The notes under the pieces: generated by a model
The model's input: the letters and a program-made list of their open reading frames with translations, nothing else
What the model was told of the DNA's origin: nothing
Databases searched by the model: none
Program-made: the position numbers and the translations under genes
Assembly (NCBI GenBank): GCA_050084515.1
Contig: CM114272.1
Coordinates: 15,004,001-15,068,000, forward strand
Direction of reading: 5' to 3'
Length of the DNA: 64,000 bases
Source: Blasia pusilla
Taxonomy: Eukaryota > Marchantiophyta > Marchantiopsida > Blasiales
In this document: positions 46,677 to 59,737 of the stretch, one piece after another
How the letters are laid out: each line of letters opens with the position of its first letter
Position numbering within the stretch: the stretch's first letter is position 1

Positions 46677-49600
46677 TTAGTAGGGGTTGTAAGAAAACTG
46701 GTCCATAGCAAGCTCCACTCCGCCTGAAGTAACGCAAAATGGAAACGACACAGAGGCAGACATAGGGGACTTTGCAATCTTGATTTGACGTTGCCCTGAA
46801 AAAGAGCCAAAACGTTTTTCATGTGTTAACTCACTGGAAACCAGCTTTATCAAAACTCAATTCTTACATCCCAGAGATAGTTTTCTGACTTTTTCATAAG
46901 GCATTGGGGCATCACACACTAATCTATCTTACTATTTGAAGAAGCGATTTATTATAAGAAGAAAGTAATTCAAAATCCAGTGAAGCCACTTTCACATGAA
47001 AACAAGTAATCTATGGGTACAGCATAAGGCTCCAAATAAAATCGAGTTAATAATGATGAACCCAAATTTCAAAATGGCAAATGCTTCAGTACAAGTGCCT
47101 AGGCAATGCTAACACATTTTACATGCATTCCTTACTACTCATGATGAACTACAGGTTGATCATACATGTCAGAGGTACCTTATCACTAGATCGTTACCGT
47201 TTACCAGAAGCGTACAGATGCCCACCTGAAGGAGAATTTTCAAGTAGTAGGCGAATGTTAACAGAATGAGCCCATTTTGTACCCAGAGCAGCTGTCAAGT
47301 GCTGTTCTAAACCACCTTCCCCCGACTCAACTGGTATACCAACATTATGCACAACTGCAAAGCAGTATGAACCATCTTAGTGACTTAGCATCTGAATACA
47401 ATCCATCCACAAGATGCAATGTAAGTTGACAACTAAGATTGCACACTGGTTTGTATCACTCTGAGCTCATTAATGAACATTACTCTTTGAGTGATTCCAT
47501 GATACGGGAGCCATGGCAAGTGCACTCCTAGATATAGAGAATTGTCGTTTAGACAAGAGGTAACCATACCCTGAGACGAAATGGATGCAGGTTGTCCAAC
47601 CCAGGGGTTGGTGCTCTTTCCTCTTACTTGATTTGTTACAATTACAGGTATCCGAAACGATTCGGCAAGAAACCTGCAGTTGCAGGGCTAGTCAGAGTAA
47701 ACGAGGTAAGAAGATTCAAGTCACCAAGTTCAGTTTCCGAGAGCAACATCCTTGGATTAAGTTGAAGCAAAAAGAGAAACTTGGCCTAGTAGTTGCAAAT
47801 GGAGGCTCTGGGCATAGAGACTGGGGCTATATTATACTTCTATTCCAGTTAAGATGGTCCATAAGATTAAGAGGTCTCAACTCAAGAGGAGGCTGAGTGA
47901 TTACAGCATATTACTGCGTCTGGACTTCTAACTTAGATCCCTACGGTTGCAAAGTTCAATAGTCAGACTGTACAGAAAAGGCAGGGTGTGAGAATTTTAC
48001 TTCAGGAGAGATGCCTGGTGCCCTAGCATTTCCTGCCGTTGAACAATGCGGTCATTTCCATACTCACTGCAAAGTTATCGATACAAATCTGTTAGTAAGT
48101 GTTTTCTCTCTTGCATGTTATCGGTTTAAGAACCTAGCAAAGGTGGAATATCTACAGACACAGTAATCTAGGAAAGAACCTTCTGAGGGCATGCTATTTA
48201 AAAGTGATGGATCTCAAGACTGATTACAAGTCACGAAACACAGGTATTCTGATGGCTATAGCCTATCTAGCAGTCCCTTCCACTCAAGAAAATTATTTCT
48301 TGCAACCTTCCAAGACTGCGCCTCTTGGAACTCTGTTACATCAACTTCAAGAAGCTTTCACTAATGTCCTGTTAAGAAATTCACTAAGATCATTAGGGTA
48401 TCTCCACTTACCTTGAGATTTAGCCTCTACCCATTAAAAGGAGTTGACCACAGTACATTAGATGAACAGTACATGTCTCTAGGCAATGGAGAGTTTAAAT
48501 CCAGGATGCGAATAATCGGCACTGCAACAGGGGCCAAGGAGAGATGTATTGACCTTAACAGAAGTGCTGCCACACTGTCAATGATGAGCAAGCAAACGGA
48601 ATGCTCAATTATACCCTTCTCGAGCTCTTGCAAGCTATTAAACATCCACCAACGGCAAAGAAGTGAGCCACATCCAGAGCCCTGAGCCACTGACCATCCA
48701 CAAGTATTACCCCAGGCAAGGATTCCAGGACTCCCTCACAAGCACATCCACTGATTTTTCTCTTCGCTGAAAAGAGCAGTCTGTAGTAGCCCGCCACTAC
48801 TCTTTTCATGCATACTGAATTTCTCATCAATCATTGAGGGCAAGATGGAAACAAGCAACACAATGACTCCAGAACTTCGTAACTTTTTGCACCTTTGCAT
48901 CAGCTCTGACATGCATGAAGGATGCAAGACCAATATACGAACAGCAAGCTGCAGTGCATCAACCCAACCATCCAAACGAGTAAACCTCCGCTTAGTACAT
49001 TTAAACTTTGTGATCCACCGGACTTCAACCTCTTCAGAGGAACTTCCACCAAAAGCCAATACGCTACCCCTACATAGTTCTACGTGCTCTGCAAGAATAT
49101 GAACTCAATTTCCTTCAGTCCATTCAGGTGCCGGGTAGGGAAAAGTTTCAGCACTGATTGTATGGACCATAAATCGAGCAAACCAGTGAAAAGATTGTGC
49201 ATACCTGTTGCATCATGCTCCTGTCACGAAATATTTCTGGGAATTTGGTTGTGGCGATCTCCATCATCCTGTCCATGAGTAAACCAAACGGTTTCACTGA
49301 TAGGTTTCGCTGATGTTCTTTAGAGGTACCAGAAAAATCAAGTCACTCCAATCCTCTTATCTTCATGGTCCCTTTCTGCATCGGCAGAATGATACTAAAG
49401 ACACTCACAGTTCTAGATTTTCTTAAGTTTCAGCTCCAAACATGGGTTTCCTGGTGGCTGCTTTTTATATTCATGAAGCTCTTTGTTATCACATTCAGCC
49501 AAGTGACCAAAAGCATTTGGAAAACACTCTTAACCCATATTGGATAAATTCACGCGAGTACCACAACACGAAATTCCTATTCTCCCAGCTTTCCTTCAAC

Positions 49601-51186
49601 CAGTTCCGTTGTGAGCTAGGAGGTGAAATCACCAACAGATGTGTATGGTTTTGGTACTGGTAGACGACACATTCAGCACTCAATACCAAAGACATCGTAA
49701 AGATAAATCCAGCCACTGAAGTCAGACCTTGCCGAGGAGAACTTGCGTTCAGTGTCTATGTACACCACACTGCCATCCAGCCCACCTAATGTAGTGGGCA
49801 TGGCAGCCAATACTGATAACATGTGGCACATCTGCAAAAGTAGGACTCAAAGATTATCAGATGAACGATGAATTCAAGGGCCCATCTCTTTGAAAGTTTT
49901 GGTGATTTAAATCATAGAAAATTTCATCCGATTGCCGGAGAGAACGGATGACCTCGAGGCATCACAAGGATTTCAACAGAACAACAGTCATCGAAAATGA
50001 GCAAAATCGAAGTACAGCATACTTACTTGACTTTTCCCAACCCCGGCAGGTCCCACTACCTCGGTTATGAGACCGAAAGGTATGCCCCCACCCAATGCCC
50101 GATCCAGTTCCCGTAAACCTGTCACGAGACGACCACCTGCGATCTCCTTCGCATTTCGCTCCTGCCATAAAGAAAGGACCTGAAGAGAGTTGACAGAATT
50201 AGCGTTCCTCATCCACATTTGCACTCAGGTCTTGTTTACATGGACAGCACTGGAGCCTCCACTTCTATCAACAGCACTCAAAACGCTGAAAATGGAGGTT
50301 GATGCTCGAGTAGACCCATTTGTGTTTAATGAAAACTCTGGGACTCCAACATCGATCAAAAAGCCACGCGGAATTAAATTATGTCATGCTCCCGACCTTA
50401 GCACAAGCCTAATCAGATCTATAGTCGATGGATAGCAAACCGTTTACCGAATGGCACGGTGGGCACACGCATTCATGAATGCGTGCTAAAGCAGCGGATA
50501 GCAGTGGCCAAGGCATGTCCAGCATCTCCATGAGCTCCAGCTCCGTCTTGCATAGAACATCCTACAAAACCCACGAACAGGTGGTCATATTCCACAGAAG
50601 ACGTCAGCTTTCCTTTCATGCTGCATCCCCACTCATGGACCTGCAGAGATTCATCAATCTCATATTCTGTGGTGAACGAACCTCTAGGCCTCGGAATCGC
50701 CCTGCAATAACTAATTCCTGGGATCGTCTCTTACCAAGTTCCAAGGCTGTTGGATTCTCTCTTCTCGCAGTCTCGAGAACAGAAGTGAATGCATCCGAAG
50801 CCACATTCATCACTGTCGGGTGCAGATTGCTCCAATTTCAAGCTTGTCTGCCAAAGCTTTGAGAACACTCACCTACGGATGTAGGATTCTTTCTTCTCGC
50901 AGTCTCGAGAACTGAAGTGAATGCATCCGCAGGCATATTCAACACAATCGAGGGCAGATTGATCCAATGTCAAGCTTATCTGCCTAAGCTTTGCGAGCAC
51001 CAATTGTGTCGACTGTGCTTCACTGTCAACAGACCTTCACGGGTTTCCTGTGTTCTGTGAAAATCAAAGAAACAGAGAGAAGCAGAGGAGAAGGAAATGT
51101 ACCTTGGCACAGTGGAGATTCCGTGCAGAGAAAACGTGTGCAGTGGAGCCAGGTAAATTCATGTCATTGAGCAGTTTTCGAGCCAT
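46677..51186 (-). CDS. RAD51B: RAD51B, RecA-family recombination mediator
   Basis: Eleven minus-strand exons join in phase to 357 residues: 51103-51186, 50448-50561, 50027-50179, 49728-49831, 49205-49268, 48893-48948, 48554-48634, 48001-48066, 47570-47673, 47226-47354, 46677-46795. RAD51B is a RAD51 paralog that works in the BCDX2 complex in homologous-recombination repair in the nucleus. The N-terminus (MARKLLNDMNLPGSTAHVFS) forms the small helical domain. Then come RALGGGIPFGLITEVVGPAG with Walker A GPAGVGKS, the LGGLDGSVVYIDTERKFSS segment, Walker B CLLIIDSVAALLLR, LGHQASLLKFLAESFRIPV with VTNQV, GTKWAHSVNIRLLLE, and the C-terminal KIAKSPMSASVSFPF. Length and motif order match plant and animal RAD51B. 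No stop or frameshift is needed, so the gene looks functional. Intron 1 (50562-51102) carries a tandem duplication. Confidence 0.95.
50752..51010. repeat. Tandem duplication (about 130 bp) in RAD51B intron 1
   Basis: Two direct copies starting with 'ggattct(c/t)tcttctcgcag' then 'tctcgagaac(a/t)gaagtg' (50752 and 50884), offset 132 bp, about 85% alike by eye. Confidence 0.88.
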
Positions 51187-51599
51187 GATTTCTGCTTCTG
51201 CTTGAAGCCCCTTACTCACTCACCGTCAAGTCCAGAGATGACAGTGGATCTTCAAATCTGCAGCTCATGGGCAAAACGGGATGGACAACAGTTGTACTTG
51301 TGGATTCGCCATGGACCTGGATCTTCATCAGCACAACGAAGACAAGGGCGGCACTGACGATGCATCTCCTTCACAAAACGCCCAGTTGTCAAGAACAAGA
51401 GCTAAATATGAGCAGACTGTTGGATGCCAAATGGTGAATGAGCGTGTCCGTGGGCTGGTCTTAAAATCTGACGGGAGCATGCTCCTCCTTCATAGGACTT
51501 TAGAGTATCCATAGACCGGCATATTAAAGTTCCTCGAGCCCTTTCAGACCCTCTAGGCCTAGACCTCATACAAACAGCGTTGTGATTTAGGATGTTCAA

Positions 51600-52276
51600 A
51601 AGAACGTCTGAAAACGCAAATCACGAACAGTAGTGGGTGCCCATGTCCTTAGCAGTTTGGTATATATTACCCATTTGGGTTTTGAGTCCAACTAAACATT
51701 CAGTTGAAACCTCGAAATAGATCTCGGGTCACTCCACTGCATTATGAATTCTGAAGTGCGGTTGATTAATTCTCGTATCACCCAAGCATCGAGGTTTCCA
51801 AGGGCACTCCTTTCCAAATTTCATGGATTCGCGGGCAGCCCCACAGCAACTGCGAGTGGATGCAGCTCAGATTCTCAGTGGCCCTGGTGGACCCAGTGGA
51901 AATATATGAGCCATTTTAGAGACAAGCATTCTGAATTCTGAAGTGTGGTTGATTAACTCTCATATCACCCAACCATCAAGGTTCCCAAGCGCACTCCTTC
52001 CCAAATTTCATGGATTCGAGGGCGGCCCCACAGCAACTGTGAGTGGATGCAGCTCGGAATCTCAGTGGCCCTGGTGGACACAGTAGAAATATATAGGCCA
52101 TTTCAGAGACATGCCTTCTGCTCTCCAACCTATAAACAGCTCTACGTTTGGTGTAAGAGTGTTTCGGATCTCCCAACGATCTTTCATTTAGTTCTACGTG
52201 TTATCTCGTTTGACCAGTAACCACAACTACGCAGTTCGTGTGTCCCAATTACCCGTTAGCCATATGGTATCGAGCC
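51600..52276 (+). mobile_element. LTR-like sequence with primer-binding-site-like motif
   Basis: At 52265 the sequence 'tggtatcgagcc' closely resembles the tRNA-Met primer-binding site TGGTATCAGAGC used by plant Ty1/copia elements. It comes two bases after '...gttagcca', as the CA end of an LTR would. Upstream about 650 bp could be the LTR. No gag-pol follows, so at most an LTR plus PBS remains. The left end was not fixed. Confidence 0.4.
51743..52120. repeat. Tandem duplication, about 189-bp units
   Basis: Two copies from 'tctgaagtg(c/t)ggttgatta' to 'ggccattt(c/t)agagaca', the first starting near 51747 and the second near 51937. They lie inside the LTR-like stretch, upstream of RAD51B. Confidence 0.9.
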
Positions 52277-52815
52277 TGCATTCCAGATAATGAGCTTCTT
52301 TACAAATGCTGGTCTTCTGAGATAGGGTGCTTGCGAGCAATCAACACGATGGAATGCAGATAGTTGATGTACCGTTATGAATGTGATCTCCTGCAGCCCG
52401 ACGGCACATTGTGTATCTCTGAAGTCTCTTTGCGCTCATGACTCGGTCGATAAATCCAATTCAGGTTTGCAGGAAAACGTTGCTGGTTCGGTGGGACACA
52501 ACTTCCACAACGAATTCCTTACGTAAAAATTTGGAAGATTTTTTACATTAACTTCGCTGCTTCTATTTCAATACTACACACGTGCAAAAGCTTTTGGATT
52601 CACATTCTGCGTGGGTTGTGGAGTAAAGCTAGATATAGGAGGTACCCACTGCAAATACGATGAAGCTATTCATAGATGAAGGCTGGAGATTGGTCCATAG
52701 ATATGGCAAACACAGGTTATGCACTTTCAATTATACTAATCATTTATAACTGTGCTGACTTACAGGCAAGCACACTTGTCTTGCAGTTGGACATGAAAAA
52801 ATTTCAGAGCTCCAT
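52277..52815. other. Spacer between LTR-like sequence and GST gene
   Basis: No gene recognised; probably the 3' UTR of the kappa GST plus AT-rich sequence. Confidence 0.45.
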
Positions 52816-55800
52816 TCAGAGTCTGCTAGTGGAGGGAACAGGACCATCCCATCTTTTTCCCAAAACAAAGGCGAGCTGCTCCAGTCTATCTGATCCAAAC
52901 ATTATGTGATCAGGCCTTTCGGTTTCCCACTGAAGATTGGGATCTGTGCTTGTTTTGAGATAGACGAATAGCATAGGACTTCCAAATGCTCCCTTATCAA
53001 TTGCGAGCCTCGTGGTTTTCTGTACACACCAGATGCCCCTCAATTGAGACTCCTCCCAAAATCTTCAAGACCCAAGGTCGCACAAAAGGACTCGATACAA
53101 AAACACAATATCTTCTGTCACACGGGTTTAGTATCCAACACAGCCACAAGACATGAACCTGACAACGGTGAAAGTGCATACCTTCAGACTCTCTTTGACC
53201 GTGCTCTCATCTGCCATTCTTAAAAACTTTTCAGTATCTCCTTTTGAAAAGCCAGCATTCAGACAACATTGCGCCACAAAGGCCTTGTCGGTAACATCTA
53301 GATCCTGCTTTGGCCCTACTGACCAAATCCCCTTGTAAAGAGACAGAAACAAGTTCACAAGCTCCTGTGATTCATACCCCTGCAGAGCACAGATAGAAAG
53401 TACTAATCAGTATTCTCATATTCTTGGCAGTAAATTCTGATGCTTTCATTTTCTCCTACCATCTGATCAAGTAGCATCAGCCTTACATACCAGAAAGACT
53501 GAACCTACCATCAGTACACAAAACGCACCTCATCCCTTCACTCCATCAAGATATTAGTTGCAAGAAGGCTGCATGTTTTTTCTCTCAACCCTTGATAACA
53601 GTGTACCATCTGATCAAGTAGCATCAGCTAGTAACAGGATACTATCACCAACCTTAGAAATATATTTACCACCAAATGAATGAAATTGATGGGTCAAATC
53701 TTTTCTGCAACTGCTTTGTTGAAGTTCAGATGGCAAGAGAATGATAGCAGAGAAAGAAGAAGATAGTTACGAGCCTTTTCTAGTGCAACTGCGGTTAAAA
53801 CGCGCTGAGTGACGATAGAAGAAAACTGTGGGGTACCAAAGCTTGATGGGAAACCTTTGAATGGAACTTCCATGAACTTTGAATTTAGCACCAGGTCTTT
53901 TGCTGCCCATCTCCCTGTTTAGAATGGCCCACATTTCCACACATTGATCGCACGGATCTTAGAAAATCAGAGGCAACATACCCACATCCTGTAATTGTCA
54001 ACAAAACAAGTATTACAATGACTGAGCGAAGAGGATCTAGAACTTAGAGGTTGTTTTGGATCTCCTATCTTTCTGCCTTCACACTTGGTGTGTATGCCTT
54101 CAGGGTGTATGCCAACATGGTGCATTTGAAGGCAATGATGCAAACATTTTGGGAATAGGGATGCACCGACTTACACAAGCTTCTCCATGGCCTCTTGCCC
54201 ATAGGCATACATGAATTATGATCGCTTCTACTTTGAGAAGATGTTTATTCCTTGCCAATACTTTTAAGGTAAATAACTATCTCCCGTACTCCAAATGTCA
54301 AGCAAACGAGTCCTTTCTTGTGACTGGCTACCCTAAACAAGGCTTGGCAGGTCCATAAGTCAGAAGAAGATTCACAATTTGTTTAGATAGCACCTATACT
54401 AATCTTGTCAGCATGAAGGCACCAAACTCATTTAGAATTCACCTATCCAGCATGAGATATCAGTTTCAGCAAACACGCAAATGTAAAGGGAATCAGAATG
54501 TACAGCATCTGTCTCATTGGGATCGAAAGATTCAAAGCAAGACCTCAAAATGTCTGTGTTACTATGGATCCTTGCTTTCTCACAATGTTTGCAAAACTTC
54601 CAAACATGGTGAGTCCATTGCTTGTCTGGTGATTTTTAATGACATTCGAATACACATGCTCATAACATCAAACGGTTCCCTGCAAGAGTAATTGGACGAG
54701 TTACAAAACTGACCCTTTGCTGATATGATCAAAGGCGTTGAATTCCCAGCAGCCTGCATCACTGCTCCCACAAGCATAGGCCTCAAGAACAGCTTCACTC
54801 CCCATCTCTCCTTGTATCTGTTCATGAGGAAGCAAGATCATCTCCCAACACCTTGTATCGAAGAAAAAGACACATTTAAAATATCAACTGAAGAGAAGAG
54901 TTAACTCTCCAGTTGATATTCTTCCTCTCAGCGGACCTCTCAAACCTTAAGTGATAACTTTGCGGTCCTGCTAAAATCCTTGCGGAGTGAATTTGTTTTA
55001 GCAAAGTCAGCTCCGTGCTTAAGAGTAGAGTAGAGTAGGGTAGATTTTTCGTCCACGGGAAGCCGATCTGGCTTATGGGACCCCTTCCACATATGTGAAA
55101 TTGACATCGCATCCGACAGGAACCTTCACATCTAGGTTTGGGGTTCTCACTGAGGAGATTTGGTTTTTGTTTTTTTTTTGTTTTTTTTGTGAAGGCCTGG
55201 AATTTTTTGTAAGAGAGAGACCAAGTGAAGCAGTCCAGATTCACACAACTGAGGTGACCATTACCATCCCAAAACGTACAGAAAATCCCATCAAAGTGAG
55301 GAATCAAGTAAGGTCTCTTCCAGAAAACAATTGTGGTATTTTGACTACTACTACATCTTGCTGTAACAACAGCAAGGCTAAATTGGTGATGCTCGACACT
55401 CCGATCTAATTTTATCTTCCACTTTAAGACTCCAACACCCTCACTGCCAACTATTGACGATTCATAATTTTCATCAGATTATTTGTCACTGAAGGACACT
55501 TTTTGAAGCCCCCCGAACAATTCGGACCCAAGTCCATATCAGATGCACTTCAGAATTCAAAATCTCCACGAGATCATCCATCACCGACCAATGCTTCTTA
55601 AAAAAATGCCAACCGATCTACACCTGAATCCATATCTAATGCACCTCAGAATTGATAATCTCGATAAGATTACCTGTCACTGACCAACACTTTTTGAAGC
55701 ATCCTGACAGATTTACACCTGCCCTCCATATCTGATGAACTATAATATTCCTGAACTCCATTAGATTATTTATCACAGACGAAAATTTTTGAAACGTCCA

Positions 55801-56401
55801 GACCGATTGACACCCAACTCTGTATCTGCTACAACTAAAGATTCATAAACTCAGTAAGATCATCTATAACTGAAGTTTTGGAAATATCCCACGCGACTTA
55901 GACCCTAATCCATGTCTGATTCACCTGATGATGCATTATCTCCTCAAGATTGTCACTGAAGAAACTTTTTGAAACACCTAAAGATTCGTAATCTCCCTCA
56001 GAGTATTTGCCACTCAAAAACACTTTCTGAAACACCTAACGATTCACCATCTTGGTCAGATTATTTGTGGATGACCATCACTTTTTGAAATGTCCAGACC
56101 GACTCCATATATGATGCTACTAAAGATTCCTAAACTCAATCAGATCATCTAGCACTGACGAAGCACTTTCCAAATATCGCGACCGACGTGCACTCAACTC
56201 CACGTCCGATGCACCTAAAGAGCCTAAACCTCCACAATTGGCTTCTCCCTCACACGCGCTCGCCGGCCGCACAAGGCAGCAGCAGTGAAACAGTGAGCGG
56301 ACAGATGGAGAGAAGAATCACCGGAGAAGAACCTCGAGGCAGAACCAGGAGTACGGAGAAGTCGCATCGATACAAAGGTTCACCACCGCTGCAGGAGCCA
56401 T
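52816..56401 (-). CDS. Kappa-class glutathione transferase (DsbA-like, HCCA isomerase family)
   Basis: Minus-strand exons 56322-56401, 54714-54817, 53771-53914 (end uncertain), 53182-53379 and 52816-53019 encode about 210 residues. The product starts MAPAAVVNLCIDATSPYSWF, the thioredoxin-fold start with the SPYSW segment carrying the catalytic Ser/Thr of kappa GSTs. It continues with GVKLFLRPMLVGAVMQAAGN, VPFKGFPSSFGTPQF, the helical insert ELVNLFLSLYKGIWS, IDKGAFGSPMLFVY (cis-Pro loop), IMFGSDRLEQLAFVLGKRW and ends GPVPSTSRL. The ending resembles peroxisomal GSTK1, whose C-terminus is a PTS1-like ARL; here SRL is a good peroxisomal targeting signal. The joint between exons 3 and 4 needs either a GC donor (GAAAAG|gctcgt, exon then ending at 53776) or an unseen small exon, since the GT donor at 53770 leaves the wrong phase. 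Intron 1 holds a minisatellite. Confidence 0.87.
53456..53630. repeat. Short dispersed duplicate in GST intron 3
   Basis: 'accatctgatcaagtagcat' occurs at about 53458 and again at about 53605, followed by 'cagc' both times. Confidence 0.85.
55440..56230. repeat. Minisatellite of about 110-bp units in GST intron 1
   Basis: About seven diverged copies with shared words 'agattatttgtcactga', 'cactttttgaa', 'ccgatttacacc' and 'tccatatctgatgcacct'. It lies entirely in the intron between 56321 and 54818. Confidence 0.85.
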
Positions 56402-59400
56402 ACTGCACGCAGTCCCGGAGGAGCAGCTGCTTGCGTTTTCTCAAATCACGCTCTCATCCGTGAGCCGGCGAAGTTTTCTCCAAATCTCAAATCACGCTCT
56501 CCTCATATCTCTGTGCGAAGACCTCGTCGGTGAGGTCTTCTCCGCTCATGGAGGAGACTCTGCACATGAGTATCAAAGCTCGGAAGCTCATGGCGATGTT
56601 TCCTCAGTCAGTCCATGACTCTAACTGACGCCCGCCTCTCTCTTCAAATTGACCTACGACAGTGTTCAATCCCTACACGGAAAATTTGAGTCCATGTTCC
56701 AAATCAAAATGGAATAGCCCTTCTCATCCGATTCCAGCTCGGCTCAAATAAAAACCTTTGAGGGGAGTCGCTTCTTCTCTTTGTCCTCTTTTGTCAATTT
56801 TCAATGAGAGAAGGGAACAGAATTTCTTGGCATACTATTACTTTCTTTGTACTCTTTTACAGTAATAAAGTGGATCTGTTGTTGAATTTTAAAGGCAAGA
56901 AGTGTAAACTTTTCAATAGATAAGAAAGAATTATTGTTTTTAAAGAAGCGAAGGTTTATGGCTCCAACTAGTGCGGCTGTTTTTTCGCCTACATCTTGCC
57001 ACAAAGAATCACAACACATATGTGCCTTCTGCAGCAGCGGTCCATTTACATCTTCCCACATCTAAACTCTAGGGATGTGGAAGTGTCTACGGCTATGGTG
57101 AAGGCGCGATATTGACCGCGTGACGACTGCACACCCGAGCGCCATGCATATGACACCTCTTTGCAGTTGGACCTGCAGCAGAGACTTCACGCCATTACGA
57201 CTTCTTCACGTAGCAACGTCCAATTCTCGCCGTCGCTGCAGGAGTTTGGGTTTAGTCCCCGGTAACAGGGTTTGTGTTGGTGTACGAACTTGCATTTATG
57301 TCGGGGGATGAGTGCTTCCGTGCTTTTCTTAACGCCATCCTCATCTACCTTCGTCGATCATTGTCGTCAAAGGAGAAAGACAGGAAAGATGAACCTCAAT
57401 AAATATGCATGATGGAGAAATAAGGAGCACCGCATTTCAATCTCGTCGGGCTTCGACCTTCTTTAGTTTCGACGCTTTCAACTCTCTTAAGAAATCCTCC
57501 CCTACCCCAATACTGCGCACCACTATCCCCATCTTGTCGCCAACGACGACCTCCGTATGATGTTTTCTCTAAGAGTGTTCTCCATTTTTCTCTCTACGAA
57601 ACAATACCATACAACTTTCCTCTCTTTGAGAAAGAGGTATGCCCCAACACTTTATTTTATTGACGATAAAGTAAGGGTTGTCAATTTTTCTGCGCCCAAA
57701 ACTTTTGGTATTAGAAATATGATCTCCATTGATTGAGAGTTGAGTTGAGAACAGTCGATGGATTTTGCCTCATTATCTAATGGAAAAGTATTTTGGGCAC
57801 AAAGTTGAGGTGGTCGTGACTTCTGTGCTTCCCCGTCTATGGGATCGGCCTCGGAGACTACTCTTTATTGTTGTTTCTTTGAATGCATTTAGGCATGGGT
57901 TATAATACACCCTTATAGTGAGTACCTCTAGCTTCTTGCACGTGATTGGTGTATATTAACGAGATGGCACTAACTAATTAGAGGCATCAAGTGTCAGAAT
58001 AGGAGGCCCTCGATGGGACAGGTAACGAACGCTCTAGCAATTTTTTGCGAGAGGGTTGTTGCACATAATAGTATAGATAGATGAATCATGAGTTGCATGA
58101 GAGGGCAGCTTCATCTCTGCTTGCGTGAATATGTTACCAAGTTATGTTTATCATGTCGTTGCAATCGCATGGTTCATGATTTTTGAATCATGGGGTTCCT
58201 TTGCTTGTCACAAGGCAAGATTTGATTAGGTTTATCTTGAATGGAGTTCCCTTGCTTGTCGCAAGGCAAGATTTGAATGGGTTAATCTTGAATAGCAAAT
58301 GATTAGTCAAGAAATAAAGTAATCAGTGCTCAACTAACCCCTAAACCCTCGCCCTTATTCATCGTCGGGTTTGGCTAAGGAGGGTCAATAATGAGTTAGG
58401 AAAGAAGGAGGACTCCCACAAAAATTCAAAGCACGGGGTGAGCTTGAACTTGGGACTAATTGATCTGAGGGGGCATACTATCCATTGTGCATGTTAGGAT
58501 GGGAAACGATAAGTACTTTAGTCTTTCTCCTTCCGGAGACGCAACGTTAAGTTAACCCGACCTCAGGTTAGAAAACCCAAGGACAAAAAGGCTCAGACAA
58601 ATCTAGGAAATACATCTAAGGACGGCTTGCATAAATTTTGCATTTATTTTTTACACTAAATATATGTTGTATGCACTCAAAGGTTAGAGGAGGAATTTCG
58701 TTTATAAATAGAATTGAAATCTCATTAGGAGCGTGGTGGAAAGTTCAAAAAGATGATTGGGGCAAGTCGATACAGCTTGGGAGGTTTAGGGATCAGATCT
58801 TGAAGGCGACCCCGGAAGTAGGGTTGGTGGAATGGTTTCCGAGGTCATTTTGCAAGACGCATTCCACATATTTGAAAACATCGTCACTTCCCAAGACGAT
58901 AAATGTTATCGGTAGTGGGAATATCACCCACGTGGCACTCCTCTACTAATGGAGACTTAAATTTTGTCCCCTTCTATTTTCTTTCAATTTTTTTCCTCCG
59001 AAATCGAGAGGATTTCAATGTAGCATAGATGTTTTCGTAGCTAGTGCAAAAACTCCCATGCTACTTGATACAGCGTATTCATCAATTTCTGGATTTTAGG
59101 TTTTGGGTATCATTTTGGTCGGTACTTGCAATCAAATTTTCACGTTCATACCAAGGTTGTTTCGATGTAGGTCACCTCCAACACACTTAACTTACTTTAT
59201 TGAAAAGTTCCTTTTCCACATGGATTCAAGTTCTTAATTTATTTACCTAGTACCCCTCTTTCTTCTTTACCACTAATCGGATGTCAATGCAATGCACAAG
59301 TTAGAAATGATGGGTAATTTAAACTACCCATCCTTACCCTCGAACATATGACCCACTAATTTTACTGAACCCCAAAGACAACCCACTAGTGACCTAACCT

Positions 59401-59737
59401 AAGTATGGGGACTCATGTGGCAAGCTTATGTTGGCCAAAATTGCCTGCTTTTGACTTTTAGGATTAGCACACACACACACACATACTTCCAAGTGTTTCA
59501 AGAATCATGTTACTAACTTCATTACATTATTGGTCTATGACATAATTCCTCTATCCTATTCTACATGTGCCTTTTTCTTGTTTCTTTTCTAAATATCAAC
59601 ATTTCGACAGCCTCAATGTTCCCTCTCTACAGTGCAATCACACTATTTAATTATTTTATGCTTTGTGGACTCTGTCACATTTTTTAGGATAGATCAATGA
59701 GATCTAGTAGAGCGCCTTCGCGAGTAGTAGAGGACAT
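56402..59737. other. Spacer upstream of the GST gene
   Basis: The first about 200 bp are likely promoter/5' UTR of the GST gene. No coding region was recognised beyond that. Around 58195-58296 a 51-bp unit ('gcttgtc(a/g)caaggcaagat', '...atcttgaat') is tandemly duplicated. The end of the stretch (from about 58630) is AT-rich. Confidence 0.45.

Noticed and set aside
48204-48416. Frame-shifted RAD51B-like words on the minus strand (LGR.. and RIPV..VTCNQ-like), suggesting a broken RAD51B exon
   Set aside because: True, in-phase exons with better matches were found at 48001-48066 (LGHQASLL) and 47570-47673 (FRIPVIVTNQV). The resemblance is chance inside an intron.
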